Source of the DNA: Microcoleus sp. EPA2
Lineage (GTDB): Bacteria > Cyanobacteriota > Cyanobacteriia > Cyanobacteriales > Microcoleaceae
Assembly (NCBI GenBank): GCA_020882975.1
Contig: JAHRFD010000009.1
Span: 1-64,000 of the forward strand
DNA: 64,000 nt
Direction: 5' to 3'
Shown here: piece by piece, positions 45,533 through 54,960 of the stretch
How the letters are laid out: each line of letters begins with the position of its first letter
How positions within the stretch are numbered: position 1 is the first letter of the stretch
Translations under genes and position numbers: made by a program
Notes under the pieces: model-generated
Told to the model about the DNA's origin: nothing
Database searches by the model: none
The model's input: only the letters and a program-made list of their open reading frames with translations

Positions 45533-46099
45533 ATGAAGCACCAAACACCCCGCCGACTTCCTAGGCGAACCTTGGGGGGACTTTACTCAACTTTGGTAGT
45601 GTTGATCGTGTTCTGCTGTACCTGCGGGGGATGGGTAGCCGCCCAGACAGCCGATGCTCGCACCCCCGCACCACTAGCTCAAGTATCTGGAATCGAAAAT
45701 ATCGGCACTGTCGATCGCATTCCCGATCGCTACGAACTCGGACAACAACTATACCTCGAAAACTGCGCCACTTGCCACATTGGTTTGCCGCCGCAAGTCT
45801 TACCTACAGAAACCTGGCGCAGATTGCTGCAAGATCCCCAACACTACGGACAAACCCTCAAGCTCCTAGTAGATCCACCGCGCCTGCTAGTGTGGAACTA
45901 TCTGCAAACTTTTTCTCGTCCCCAACAAAAAGAAGAAGAACTGGCTTATCGAGTTGCAAGTTCTCGATATTTCAAAGCTCTACATCCCAAAGTTAAAATG
46001 TCACAACCAGCAAATATCAGCAGTTGCGTGACTTGTCATCCTGGTGTATCTCAATACAATTTCCGCAAGCTTACCGCCGAGTGGGAAAACTCTGATTAG
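45533..46099 (+). CDS. Diheme c-type cytochrome
   Basis: 188 residues. A signal/anchor segment at about 16-38 (GLYSTLVVLIVFCCTCGGWV) leads to the thylakoid lumen or periplasm. Two heme-attachment motifs are visible: CATCH near residue 78 and CVTCH near 163. Between them PTETWRRLLQDPQHYG and VDPPRLLVWNYLQTFSRP are family-typical. Such proteins occur in most cyanobacteria as diheme cytochromes of undefined role. Single gene. Confidence 0.88.
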   Translation: MKHQTPRRLPRRTLGGLYSTLVVLIVFCCTCGGWVAAQTADARTPAPLAQVSGIENIGTVDRIPDRYELGQQLYLENCATCHIGLPPQVLPTETWRRLLQDPQHYGQTLKLLVDPPRLLVWNYLQTFSRPQQKEEELAYRVASSRYFKALHPKVKMSQPANISSCVTCHPGVSQYNFRKLTAEWENSD

Positions 46100-46170
46100 G
46101 GAACCTAGGAGTTATCTGCGTTCATCACCCCTCATCTTCTACCCATCCGCTGTTAAATCACACACCAAAA

Positions 46171-46731
46171 CTAAACAGGCAAAAACAGTTGTGAAAAATT
46201 AATTTCAATCTCAGGAAAAGCTAGCATTCTAATCACAGCATTATCTGCAACAACTATCTCAGATTGATAGCCTGCGGGGGCAGGATTTCGATAAATATAT
46301 GCTTGACGGCTAACTATATCTAAAATCCAATATTCAGCGATATTAGCCCTAGCATAAATCAGGGCTTTTTCCCGGTGGTCAATTTGCAATGTCGAGTAAG
46401 AAACCTCAATTAATAGCAAAATTTCCCTAGGATTTGGGTGATGGTCGCCATAACCGCCCGGATCGATACAAACAACTGCTATATCTGGTTCCGGTTCCGA
46501 AGTTGCTAAAGTAATTGGCAACTGCACGCGAATTTCTGCTAAATCTCTTAGTAGGTGTTGTAGATATCGATCGCTGCGCTGGGTTGTAGCAGCATGGATT
46601 GGTGTTTGAGGACTCATTTCAACAATCATCCCATCAAGCAGTTCAATGTTATCATCCTCATTGAGAATACCAGCTTCAATCATCCGGTGATATTCTTCAA
46701 CTGTCCAGATTTTTGCTTTGGTTGCTGTCAT
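46171..46731 (-). CDS. Uma2 family protein (PD-(D/E)XK nuclease fold)
   Basis: 186 residues. Uma2 proteins are abundant, multi-copy PD-(D/E)XK members in cyanobacteria; their in vivo role is unresolved. Core motifs: SEPEPDIAVVCID near residue 88 (the D) and EILLLIEVSYST near 108 (the E), then REKALIYARANIAEYWILDI. The N-terminal YHRMIEAGILNEDDNIELLDG is typical. It is divergent from a second Uma2 gene with a 143-base gap between them, and the two proteins differ enough not to be a recent duplication. Confidence 0.92.
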   Translation of the reverse strand: MTATKAKIWTVEEYHRMIEAGILNEDDNIELLDGMIVEMSPQTPIHAATTQRSDRYLQHLLRDLAEIRVQLPITLATSEPEPDIAVVCIDPGGYGDHHPNPREILLLIEVSYSTLQIDHREKALIYARANIAEYWILDIVSRQAYIYRNPAPAGYQSEIVVADNAVIRMLAFPEIEINFSQLFLPV

Positions 46732-46874
46732 AATCTTTTATAGTAGGGTAAAACATTAAGACTCGATTTCATTTTTCAATTTTACCACGACCTTAAGATT
46801 TAAACGACTACAAAATATCAGTCTCAATGCGTAATTAGTTATAATAATATTTAGAAGTTTCTGGTGCCCTTCCC

Positions 46875-47543
46875 ATGACTCCTCAACTACAAACTCAGCC
46901 ACTGCCAACTAAACAACCAGAAAAAGTCCTGTATCCAGACAGCGATGGACAGCCTATGTCAGATAACACCCTCCAATTTGCTTGGATTGTCAAACTCAAA
47001 GAAGGGTGCGAAGCCTTATTTAAAGATAATCCCACTGTATTTGTAGCTGGGGATTTACTCTGGTATCCCGTGGAAGGCGACAATAAGACGAGGCGCGCCC
47101 CTGATGCTATGGTGGTATTTGGCAGACCCAAGGGATATCGAGGGTCTTACCAGCAATGGCTGGAAGATAATATTGCTCCACAAGTCGTTTTTGAGATTTT
47201 GTCCCCCGGAAATACTTTATCGGAAATGGCACTGAAGTTGCAGTTTTATAGCCGCTTTGGTGTAGAAGAATATTACCTTTACGATCCAGAACGTAACGAT
47301 TTAACTGGATGGCAAAGAGACGAAACAGGACTAATTGTCATTGAATCCTTGGATGGGTGGGTAAGTCCACGTCTAGGAGTCAGATTTGTGTTTTCCGAAC
47401 CAGAATTAGAGGTGATTCGTCCCGATGGAAAGCGCTTTTTGTCTTATGTAGAGTTAATGGAACAGCGGGATGAACTGGAACAACAGCGCGATCGCATGGC
47501 GGCAAAACTGAAAGAATTGGGTATCGATCCAACTCAGCTTTAA
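46875..47543 (+). CDS. Uma2 family protein with C-terminal coiled coil
   Basis: 222 residues. PD-(D/E)XK motifs: RAPDAMVVFGRPKG near residue 75 and PQVVFEILSPGNTLSEM near 102, then FYSRFGVEEYYLYDPE. The C-terminal helix MEQRDELEQQRDRMAAKLKE is a short coiled coil often seen in this subgroup. The last codon and stop (CTT TAA) are part of a 45-base segment repeated 79 bases downstream together with a palindrome (47538-47661). Role unknown. Confidence 0.92.
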   Translation: MTPQLQTQPLPTKQPEKVLYPDSDGQPMSDNTLQFAWIVKLKEGCEALFKDNPTVFVAGDLLWYPVEGDNKTRRAPDAMVVFGRPKGYRGSYQQWLEDNIAPQVVFEILSPGNTLSEMALKLQFYSRFGVEEYYLYDPERNDLTGWQRDETGLIVIESLDGWVSPRLGVRFVFSEPELEVIRPDGKRFLSYVELMEQRDELEQQRDRMAAKLKELGIDPTQL

Positions 47544-47661
47544 GACATGATAGAGGACACGGCATTGCCGTGTCCCTACCCAAAATAATCCTGTAGGGAA
47601 ACGGCATTGCCGTCTCCTTTAAGACATGATAGAGGACACGGCATTGCCGTTTCCCTACCCA
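47538..47661. repeat. Duplicated gene tail plus GGCATTGCC palindromes
   Basis: Two 45-base copies (47538-47582 and 47617-47661) differ at one base and contain the Uma2 gene end, GACATGATAGAGG and a GGACACGGCATTGCCGTGTCC-type palindrome (second copy one base changed). A third palindrome, GGAAACGGCATTGCCGTCTCC, lies between. It could also terminate both convergent transcripts (Uma2 and ppc). Confidence 0.85.
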
Positions 47662-47665
47662 ATCA

Positions 47666-50600
47666 TCAACCGGTATTCCGCATCCCCGCAGCAATACCAT
47701 TAATCGTCAACAGAGCTCCCCGCAACAATTCACCTTTGCTGTAACGCGAGTGAATTACCCCCGGCACAGCACCACTACCATGTTGCCGCAAGCGTTTCAG
47801 CAGTGAAACTTGCAATAAACCCAAAGGTACAATTGTGGCATTTCGCAACTGCACGGAACGCTGCAATGCTGGATCTTCGTCCAACAAACGTTGGTGTCCG
47901 GTAATAGTTAAAACCAAATCCCGAATCAGGTGATATTCGCAAGAAATTTGTTCAAACAAAGTCTGAAAACGTGCTCTATCGTCGGGAAGAGATAACTCTC
48001 GGACGTAGTGTTCGGCAATCTGCAAATCTACTTTGGATAAAGTCATTTCCACCTTAGAAATCACCATTCTAAAAAATGGCCATTTCAAGTAAAAATACTG
48101 CAAAAGTTTCAAATGTTCTTCCGGTTCCTCTAGCAAAAATTCTTGTAGAGCCGTACCCACACCGTACCAGGAAGGGAGCAAAAAGCGGCTTTGAGTCCAG
48201 CTAAATACCCACGGAATTGCCCGCAAACCGCTGATATCTTTCTTGCCGCCACGACGGGCTGGACGAGAACTAATTTGTAACTGACTGATTTCTTGAATCG
48301 GGGTAACATGGTGGAAGAAATCAACTAAATCTGGCTGTTCGTAGATTAAGTTACGGTAGTGCGATCGCGATTTGGCAGACAACTCCTCCATAATCTGATT
48401 CCAAGGGTCGATGCCATCGAAACCTGTGTGCAGCAAACTAGCTTGAATCACTGCTGCCGCCACAGTTTCCAAATTGTAAAGTGCTAACTCTGGCAAAGAA
48501 TACTTAGAAGCTAAAACCTCCCCTTGTTCGGTAATCTTAATTCGCCCGCTAATACTCTTTCCGGGTTGAGCCAAAATTGCCTTATAAGCAGGTCCGCCAC
48601 CACGGCCTACAGAACCGCCCCGCCCGTGAAAAATTCGCAATTCCACACCGTAGTTTTCAGCAACTATTTGTAAAGCTTTTTGAGCTTTCTGAATTTCCCA
48701 ATTGCTGCTGAGGAAACCCGAATCTTTATTGCTATCTGAATAGCCCAGCATCACCTCTTGCAAGGAAACAGCATGGGAACAATCGGACAGTTGCTGAGCC
48801 TTGGCAGCAGCGTAACCTCCAGCTAGTAAAGCGCGATAAAGTGGTAGTGCAAATACCTGCTGCATCACGATCGGTGCTTTTTTCAAATCTTCCACTGTTT
48901 CAAACAGAGGTACTACTTGAACGCTGCTAATTCCTGTTGCTGGATCGTAGATTCCGGCTTCTTTTGCTAATAGTAAGACTGCTAGCAGATCGCTGACATC
49001 GTGACTCATGCTGATCACGTAAGTTTCGCAAATTTCCGGCCCAAACTCCTGGTGCATTTGCCGCAAAACTCGGAAGGTATTAATTGTCTCGCAAGTTTTG
49101 GGAGAAAATGGTAATTCTGCAGGAATTAAAGGGCGACGAGTTTGCAGTTCAGTTGCGAGCCAAATAGTTCGCTCCGATTCCGTCATTTGATTGTAGGGCT
49201 TTGGCAAAATTTGCAGGTATTCAGCAATTTCGTTCAAAGCGTCGGAGTGTACTGTGGACTCTTGGCGGATATCTAGATAAGCCAAATTAAATCCGTAAAT
49301 TTCTACTTGACAAAGCAGATTTTCCAAGTCTCGGCAACTCAAACCTGTTTCGACCAAATTGTGCTGGATTAGCTGCAACTCCGCCAAAAATTCAGATCCC
49401 GATCGATAAAGACGGGTCATAGCAGCATTTCCTGACAAAGCTTCCCGTTCCCGCTGCAACTCGTCTCCTTTGTAGAGTCGCCAATTACGATCGCGCGTAT
49501 TTTCCAGTCGTTGAAGCACGTAAGCCAGCTTCAGTCGATAGGGTTCTTGGCGGTAACGAATCGCCCACTGTTCGTAAACTTCCGGGAATTCCGATTTGTC
49601 GCGATCGAGAGATTCGAGTAATTCCGGCAATACGTCGCTCCAGTGTAGCGACAAACTCAACAGCTCGTTGAGGCGCTTGACGGCATTGATGTACTTACAC
49701 AGCACCAAATGGCGCTGATAGCAAGCGGTTTGCCAAGTAACTTTTGGAGTCACAGAAGGATTCCCATCTCTGTCGGAACCCACCCAAGAACCAAACTTGC
49801 AAAAGTTGTAACTCGGTGGTTTCAGGTAAGGGAAAGAAGCGTGTAGAGCTTGTTTGAGCCGGTGATAGAGTTCGGGAATCGCATCAAACAGCACTTCATC
49901 GAAGTAGTGCAAAGTGTATTCCACCTCGTCAAGCACAGTCGGCTTAAACTGGTGCAGCTCGTCAGTGCGCCACCACAGGCGAATTTCTTCCATCAATTGC
50001 TCTTGCAGAGCGCAAGCTTCCCAAGAAGACACAGCGTAGGGACTTTCAGAGTCTGTCCCCACCAGCGGAAATTTCTCATCAACTTGGTCTAACTGTTGCA
50101 GAATCTTCGCCATCCGTCGCTGCTTGGTGCGGATCGTGTTGCGGACAATTTCCGTCGGGTGGGCTGTAAATACCAAGCGGATGTCTAACTGATCGATCAA
50201 GCGCTGAATTTGCTGGCTAGGCACGTTCAAGCGCAGCAGCATCGGGAACAGTTGGTGAAAAGTGCCTGCGTCTTTGGTCACCATCTCGGTTTCCATAGGG
50301 CCGGGAGTTTTTGGAGACGGGCCTTCTCGGTGTCGCGGGCGATCGGGCGCATCCATAGCGTTTCCCGGCAACTTAGAAAACATCCGTTCCCCAGCACCGT
50401 TGCTACCGAAGTAAGCTAGCTGTTGGTCTCGCTGTTCGTAGTGCTGTTCGACAATATTGATTAACTGAAAATAAAGTGCAAAAGCCCTAGCCGCGCGAAT
50501 AGCGGCGTTGAGGTCTAGCTTTTCAATGAGCTGCAAAACGTTGGATTCGCTAAAGTGAGTGGCTTGTCCCTCAGCGGAATTCACCGATCGCATTTGGCCT

Positions 50601-50770
50601 AACAAGTCTACCAATTCCTGACCGCACTCTTGTCGCAGCACCGATTTCCACAGGTCCTCTACTATTTTGAGGCGATTACGTAGAAACAGGTCTGATTTTG
50701 AGTGGGGAAGAGAAGGGGAAATAGATGTGGAATTAATAGCCTGTTCTGAAGACTGGAGGAGTGAACTCAT
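47666..50770 (-). CDS. ppc: Phosphoenolpyruvate carboxylase
   Basis: 1034 residues, the typical cyanobacterial length. Carboxylates PEP with bicarbonate to oxaloacetate, feeding the TCA branch. Catalytic histidine in VFTAHPTEI near residue 200; [15 protein letters not shown] near 330; [17 protein letters not shown] with the bicarbonate-site lysine near 682; and the glycine loop [14 protein letters not shown] near 718. The C-terminal [22 protein letters not shown] and [11 protein letters not shown] are complete. Residues 135-170 are a proline-rich low-complexity stretch. GAGGAA lies eight bases before the ATG. Transcribed alone, convergent with the Uma2 gene. Confidence 0.98.
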   Translation of the reverse strand: MSSLLQSSEQAINSTSISPSLPHSKSDLFLRNRLKIVEDLWKSVLRQECGQELVDLLGQMRSVNSAEGQATHFSESNVLQLIEKLDLNAAIRAARAFALYFQLINIVEQHYEQRDQQLAYFGSNGAGERMFSKLPGNAMDAPDRPRHREGPSPKTPGPMETEMVTKDAGTFHQLFPMLLRLNVPSQQIQRLIDQLDIRLVFTAHPTEIVRNTIRTKQRRMAKILQQLDQVDEKFPLVGTDSESPYAVSSWEACALQEQLMEEIRLWWRTDELHQFKPTVLDEVEYTLHYFDEVLFDAIPELYHRLKQALHASFPYLKPPSYNFCKFGSWVGSDRDGNPSVTPKVTWQTACYQRHLVLCKYINAVKRLNELLSLSLHWSDVLPELLESLDRDKSEFPEVYEQWAIRYRQEPYRLKLAYVLQRLENTRDRNWRLYKGDELQREREALSGNAAMTRLYRSGSEFLAELQLIQHNLVETGLSCRDLENLLCQVEIYGFNLAYLDIRQESTVHSDALNEIAEYLQILPKPYNQMTESERTIWLATELQTRRPLIPAELPFSPKTCETINTFRVLRQMHQEFGPEICETYVISMSHDVSDLLAVLLLAKEAGIYDPATGISSVQVVPLFETVEDLKKAPIVMQQVFALPLYRALLAGGYAAAKAQQLSDCSHAVSLQEVMLGYSDSNKDSGFLSSNWEIQKAQKALQIVAENYGVELRIFHGRGGSVGRGGGPAYKAILAQPGKSISGRIKITEQGEVLASKYSLPELALYNLETVAAAVIQASLLHTGFDGIDPWNQIMEELSAKSRSHYRNLIYEQPDLVDFFHHVTPIQEISQLQISSRPARRGGKKDISGLRAIPWVFSWTQSRFLLPSWYGVGTALQEFLLEEPEEHLKLLQYFYLKWPFFRMVISKVEMTLSKVDLQIAEHYVRELSLPDDRARFQTLFEQISCEYHLIRDLVLTITGHQRLLDEDPALQRSVQLRNATIVPLGLLQVSLLKRLRQHGSGAVPGVIHSRYSKGELLRGALLTINGIAAGMRNTG

Positions 50771-50900
50771 CGGGGCTGTTCCTCAATAGCTGCGGGTGTC
50801 TAAAAAATTGTATGGTTTAGTCTTACCGAAAACACTTTTTTTTGCGGTCAAATACGAGACAACTTGATTTTACTTAGGGAGCATGGGCCCTCTGAGCTTT

Positions 50901-51125
50901 CTACTCCTTGGCGTAGGGAAAGTTAAGCTGGGGGAGGCGAGAGCCCCGAAACACTTCTTCGCTTTCAACGCCGAGGGAGCTAACAAACTCTGCTGTAGCC
51001 TTAGCAACGAGCAAACCACCAAGCAGTGGCAATGTCACCAAGCTCAAGACAACATCAGACGGAATTAGACAATTTTGACCTTGAAGTGTTTGTGTTTTTG
51101 ATAAATCTCGGTTTTCCGACGGCAT
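50901..51125 (-). CDS. Small hypothetical protein with a hydrophobic segment
   Basis: 74 residues. A hydrophobic helix IPSDVVLSLVTLPLLGGLLV (residues about 22-41) followed by a polar tail SSLGVESEEVFRGSRLPQLN. A strong AGGAGG lies five bases before the ATG at 51125, which is the main reason to accept this short frame. It lies between ppc and the divergent DUF1574 gene, where no other gene explains the sequence. Possibly a single-pass membrane protein; function unknown. Confidence 0.65.
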   Translation of the reverse strand: MPSENRDLSKTQTLQGQNCLIPSDVVLSLVTLPLLGGLLVAKATAEFVSSLGVESEEVFRGSRLPQLNFPYAKE

Positions 51126-51240
51126 AAGTCCCTCCTGAGTTTTCTGTTACCCCAGTTTACAACTTAACAAAATACTGTAAATATAGTAGCTGGCTGTCTT
51201 CTTCCTGGAGACAATTATTCAGTTATTGAATTATTTAATC

Positions 51241-51270
51241 TAAAATCTACAATCAGAAATCTCAAATTAG
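51241..51270. repeat. Degenerate heptamer array before the DUF1574 gene
   Basis: TAAAATC, TACAATC, AGAAATC and TCAAATT follow at period seven and end a few bases before the ATG at 51278. Confidence 0.5.
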
Positions 51271-51277
51271 TAGTCCC

Positions 51278-54200
51278 ATGTTGAATGCGAACGGGAGTAT
51301 ATTGGCAGATAATCGATCGGCCGCGTCGCAGTGGGCGCAAGCAGCTTTGGGGCTTCCCGAAGTTCAGTTACAAGTGCGGTTGCGAGGCAATCATTTGCAC
51401 ATTTTGTGCGAAGCAGCGCTCTGTCCGTCCCAGGAATTGGTGACGGCAAGATTCACATCGGCGATCGCCCAAACGGATTTCACTCGACTCCTAGGGCCCG
51501 ATCGACCCAAAATTTACCAATTATTTCTGTGCGGGCGCAAACTCGGTTCCCGCCAAAATGATTGGACAGTCAGGCTCGATTGCAGCAGCCCCCAAAAACC
51601 GGAAAATGACTCCACCGTTGCGGAACAACCAGCACCGACAATTCCCCCCGACGAACCCCCCACAGAGGCTCCAAAAGGAGGATTTTTCGGGAAATTCCGC
51701 AATCAAAACCGCAAACTCAAACAAATCTCCAATCCTGTCGCACCCCCCACCAGCGCCCCACAGTTGCGGGAAGAACTCGAATTTGATGCGGAAACTCCAG
51801 CCCAAGCCTCCGGGATAGAATACCGAGAACTGTTTGAAACGGCTCCTGTGACGATCGACACTTCAGCCAGTTCTAGTTTCAGTCCCCCCGTGGCAGTACA
51901 TGGACATGAAACAACCCAGCAGCAAGAGAACCGTGGCGCAGTAGCCCTGATTCAATCCCCCCAACCAGCGATCGGCGACACCGCCAAGACATCAACGCTG
52001 ACACTGCCGGTGGAAAGTTTGGCGAAGCGGGGCTATCCAGAGGCGATCGCCAGTTATTTGAGCGAAATCCTAGGACCAATGGGAGTTTCAGTGAAAGTTA
52101 GCATCCGCGAAAAAGAACTCCCAGACAGCCCCGAAACCGATGATTCCCAAACACGGGAACATCTCAAAACCATTGACAGGCGACTGCTGGTGCTGTGCGA
52201 ATCAGGATATAGCCCCGATCCATCCTTGCTAGCAGCACCCATAGCCGGCAGGCTGCGGAAGCTCAAACTAGAAAATTTTCGAGATGCGGTAATTGTCAGC
52301 CAAGTCAGCGGCGAAGCCAAGCCAGACTGGATGCTGCGGGTAGACTTAACACCACCGGACAAAATTCTCAAAGCCTGGGCTCGCTGGGGAGATGTCCAGT
52401 CGATCGCCAAACTGTTAAACCTACACTTGGCACCATCGCAAGTGGAAGTGCGAGCAACCCTCAAAGAATCAACCCTACACCTGTTTTGTAGCAAGGCAGC
52501 CAGCAAAGGGCAAAAGCAGAAAGCACCAGCCTACCCAGACAAACAGCAAACAGCCGACGCGATCGCCCCCATGCTTGCCTCCTTCGCGCCCCAGGGCATT
52601 CATGGAGCCACTCTCTACGGCGTTAAAGCAGTCAGCGATAGCAAAGCCCAGCCAGATTCCCCAGGGTGGATAGACTGGGTGGACTTGCCGGCGGCCCATC
52701 ATCCAGACTTGGCTCCCAGCCCCAGAACTTTAGCAGCCGAGGGCGATCGCTCGGCCCTGACTTTTTTATTAAACAGGTTGCTCAACCCCAATCTCAAACG
52801 CAAGTTAGAAACAGGCGGTATCCGGGCTGTCGTACTCCAAAAAGACGACGTACTCCACATCATGACCGAAGCTCTAACTTGCCCTTCTCAGTCCCAGGTG
52901 GGCCCACCAGTCGTGAAGTTCTTGCGGGAGTTAAAAATTCCCGGAGTAGCAGGAGTGCGAGTCTACGGGCGTCGCGCGGGCCAAAAAATACCTCTATGGC
53001 GTTACGGACTCAATCTCACAACGGCGACTAGCCAGGAATCAGCGCCCGTAGCCTCCGTAGACTCCCAACTGGCGGTGTTTGAAAAAGAGCCGGTGCCGGA
53101 GTTCGCCACATCAGCCACCGATGGGACTTTTTCCAGTTTGGGGGAAAATTTAGTGTTTCCTGGGGATGCCAAACCCTCTGGCTGGCATCGGGGCTTCCAA
53201 ATCCGACTCCCAGGCTACAACCTAGGGGAGCGATTAGTTCCAGCTTTGGTACAGCCCCTTGTGGCTTCCGGTTTATTTGTTCCCAATGATGGTTTGTCAA
53301 CTTCTGTGGCGGGTTCTACGAGTGTCAGATCCGATCGCGCCGTGGGTATTGCTTTGGTTTGGGCGATCGCTGGCTGTCTGTTGACTTTCAATAGCGATTG
53401 GTTACTTGGTCAATTTGTGAAATATACGACGGTCAGTGCAGCTCCTAGGGCTACTTTGGCGTGCAGCGACGACAATTGTCAAAATTCAAGTGCCAAGCCT
53501 GAGAGCGACGTTAAAGCCCCTGTGGTGAGTCCAGAATCACCAGTGGCTCCCCAGTCTCAGGAGGTGAATTTGCCTCAAATACCCTTGCAACCCTCTCCCT
53601 TGGCGAATGGAGAAGAGGCTTTCAATGGTTCTGGGTTTACCAAGCCAGGAAAGATCACGGTTCCTGTAGCTGAGGCTCCTGCTGCAACGGTTTATCCGAC
53701 TTTGAGGAGCGAGCAGCTTGACGCTCAAATAGCTCGATATCAAGAGTACATCCGTCAGCAGAAAAGACCGCCGGATATCTTAATTGTGGGCAGTTCCAGA
53801 GCGCTGCGGGGCATCGATCCGGGAGTGCTGGAAACTGCTTTGGCCGCTGGGGGCTATCCGGGGCTCAAAGCTTACAATTTTGGGGTGAATGGGGCGACTC
53901 TTCAGGTTGTAGATTCGATCGTCCGCCGGATTTTGCCACCACAACAATTGCCGAAATTGCTGGTTTTAGCCGATGGGGCTAGGGCTTTAAATAGTGGTAG
54001 GCCAGATTTGACTTTTAGTGCGATCGCTTCTTCTGAGGGCTACAGACAATTAGCCCGTGGTAGTTTTCTGATCCGCACTAATCAATTAGAAACGGAAGTA
54101 TCCAAGGAAGTGACGCAGAATCCCCTGGCGGTTGTCGCTGCATTGGCTCACAATTTCGAGCAGAGTCAAGCTAATGTTCAGCAATTGGTTAATCAAAAGT

Positions 54201-54802
54201 TGGTGGAGACTTCTGCAACTTACAAAAAGCGCGATCGACTCAAGGACTTTTTGCGATCGCTAGTGAATCCATCGACAGAAGCCTTAATCAAGAGCAACCA
54301 AACCGAGACAGCCTCCAACCAAACAGCCCAAAACCCCCAGCCAACTCCTGTTGAGCCCAAAGAAATCAGCGATTTTAAACCAAACGGCTTTTTGCCGATC
54401 GATGTCCGTTTCAATCCCGATACTTACTTTGAAAAACACGCCAGAGTATCCGGGTATTACGACTCTGACTATCAAGACTTTAAATTAATCGGCGAACAAA
54501 CTGTAGCACTCAAAAATATAATCGAATTTACCAAAGTTCGCAACATCAATCTGGTGTTTGTGAATATGCCTTTAACCGAAGATTACTTAGACCCCGTGCG
54601 GACAGCTTACGAACAGGAATTCCGACAACATATGCAACAGTTAGCAGCTCAAACAGGATTAATTTTCCGAGATAATAGTTTATTATGGCCGCAGGCACGG
54701 GAATTTTTTTCCGATCCTAGCCACCTCAACCGCTACGGGGCGAGCGCCGTTTCTAAACAATTAGCTCAAGATCCAATGATTCCTTGGCCTGTTAAAAAGT
54801 AG
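51278..54802 (+). CDS. DUF1574 protein: four N-terminal repeats, membrane segment, SGNH-like domain
   Basis: 1174 residues. The first 600 residues contain four divergent units with the pattern LHILCEAALCPSQ ... VYGRR..., seen near 35-95 (HLHILCEAALCPSQ), 305-360 (RLLVLCESGYSPD), 395-470 (TLHLFCSKAASKG) and 525-590 (VLHIMTEALTCPSQ). A single membrane segment lies near 687-707 (AVGIALVWAIAGCLLTF). The exported part has an SGNH-like domain: ILIVGSSRALRGIDPG near 838 (nucleophile serine) and FFSDPSHLNRYGA near 1144 (D-x-x-H pair), so it may act on O-linked acyl groups of a surface polymer, as DltD and alginate-acetylation proteins do. That activity is inferred. Confidence 0.8.
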   Translation: MLNANGSILADNRSAASQWAQAALGLPEVQLQVRLRGNHLHILCEAALCPSQELVTARFTSAIAQTDFTRLLGPDRPKIYQLFLCGRKLGSRQNDWTVRLDCSSPQKPENDSTVAEQPAPTIPPDEPPTEAPKGGFFGKFRNQNRKLKQISNPVAPPTSAPQLREELEFDAETPAQASGIEYRELFETAPVTIDTSASSSFSPPVAVHGHETTQQQENRGAVALIQSPQPAIGDTAKTSTLTLPVESLAKRGYPEAIASYLSEILGPMGVSVKVSIREKELPDSPETDDSQTREHLKTIDRRLLVLCESGYSPDPSLLAAPIAGRLRKLKLENFRDAVIVSQVSGEAKPDWMLRVDLTPPDKILKAWARWGDVQSIAKLLNLHLAPSQVEVRATLKESTLHLFCSKAASKGQKQKAPAYPDKQQTADAIAPMLASFAPQGIHGATLYGVKAVSDSKAQPDSPGWIDWVDLPAAHHPDLAPSPRTLAAEGDRSALTFLLNRLLNPNLKRKLETGGIRAVVLQKDDVLHIMTEALTCPSQSQVGPPVVKFLRELKIPGVAGVRVYGRRAGQKIPLWRYGLNLTTATSQESAPVASVDSQLAVFEKEPVPEFATSATDGTFSSLGENLVFPGDAKPSGWHRGFQIRLPGYNLGERLVPALVQPLVASGLFVPNDGLSTSVAGSTSVRSDRAVGIALVWAIAGCLLTFNSDWLLGQFVKYTTVSAAPRATLACSDDNCQNSSAKPESDVKAPVVSPESPVAPQSQEVNLPQIPLQPSPLANGEEAFNGSGFTKPGKITVPVAEAPAATVYPTLRSEQLDAQIARYQEYIRQQKRPPDILIVGSSRALRGIDPGVLETALAAGGYPGLKAYNFGVNGATLQVVDSIVRRILPPQQLPKLLVLADGARALNSGRPDLTFSAIASSEGYRQLARGSFLIRTNQLETEVSKEVTQNPLAVVAALAHNFEQSQANVQQLVNQKLVETSATYKKRDRLKDFLRSLVNPSTEALIKSNQTETASNQTAQNPQPTPVEPKEISDFKPNGFLPIDVRFNPDTYFEKHARVSGYYDSDYQDFKLIGEQTVALKNIIEFTKVRNINLVFVNMPLTEDYLDPVRTAYEQEFRQHMQQLAAQTGLIFRDNSLLWPQAREFFSDPSHLNRYGASAVSKQLAQDPMIPWPVKK

Positions 54803-54910
54803 TTTATACAATCAGGAAGGAAGAAGAAAAAAGAACTCCCCTTGGGGGGCACAGGGGGGGGTGACATCTCCCTGATTTCTTCTCCCTGAATTTCCCCCCT
54901 TGGGGGGGGT

Positions 54911-54950
54911 TCTTCTTCCTTCTTCCTTCTTCCTTCTTCCTTCTTCCTTC
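54911..54950. repeat. Heptamer array before the metalloprotease gene
   Basis: Five to six CTTCTTC units at period seven, ending ten bases before the ATG at 54961. The same heptamer (reverse-oriented on the plus strand) precedes the GT4 gene. The sequence just before it has C/G-run repeats CCCCTTGGGGGG. Confidence 0.85.
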
Positions 54951-54960
54951 AATAATAAAC

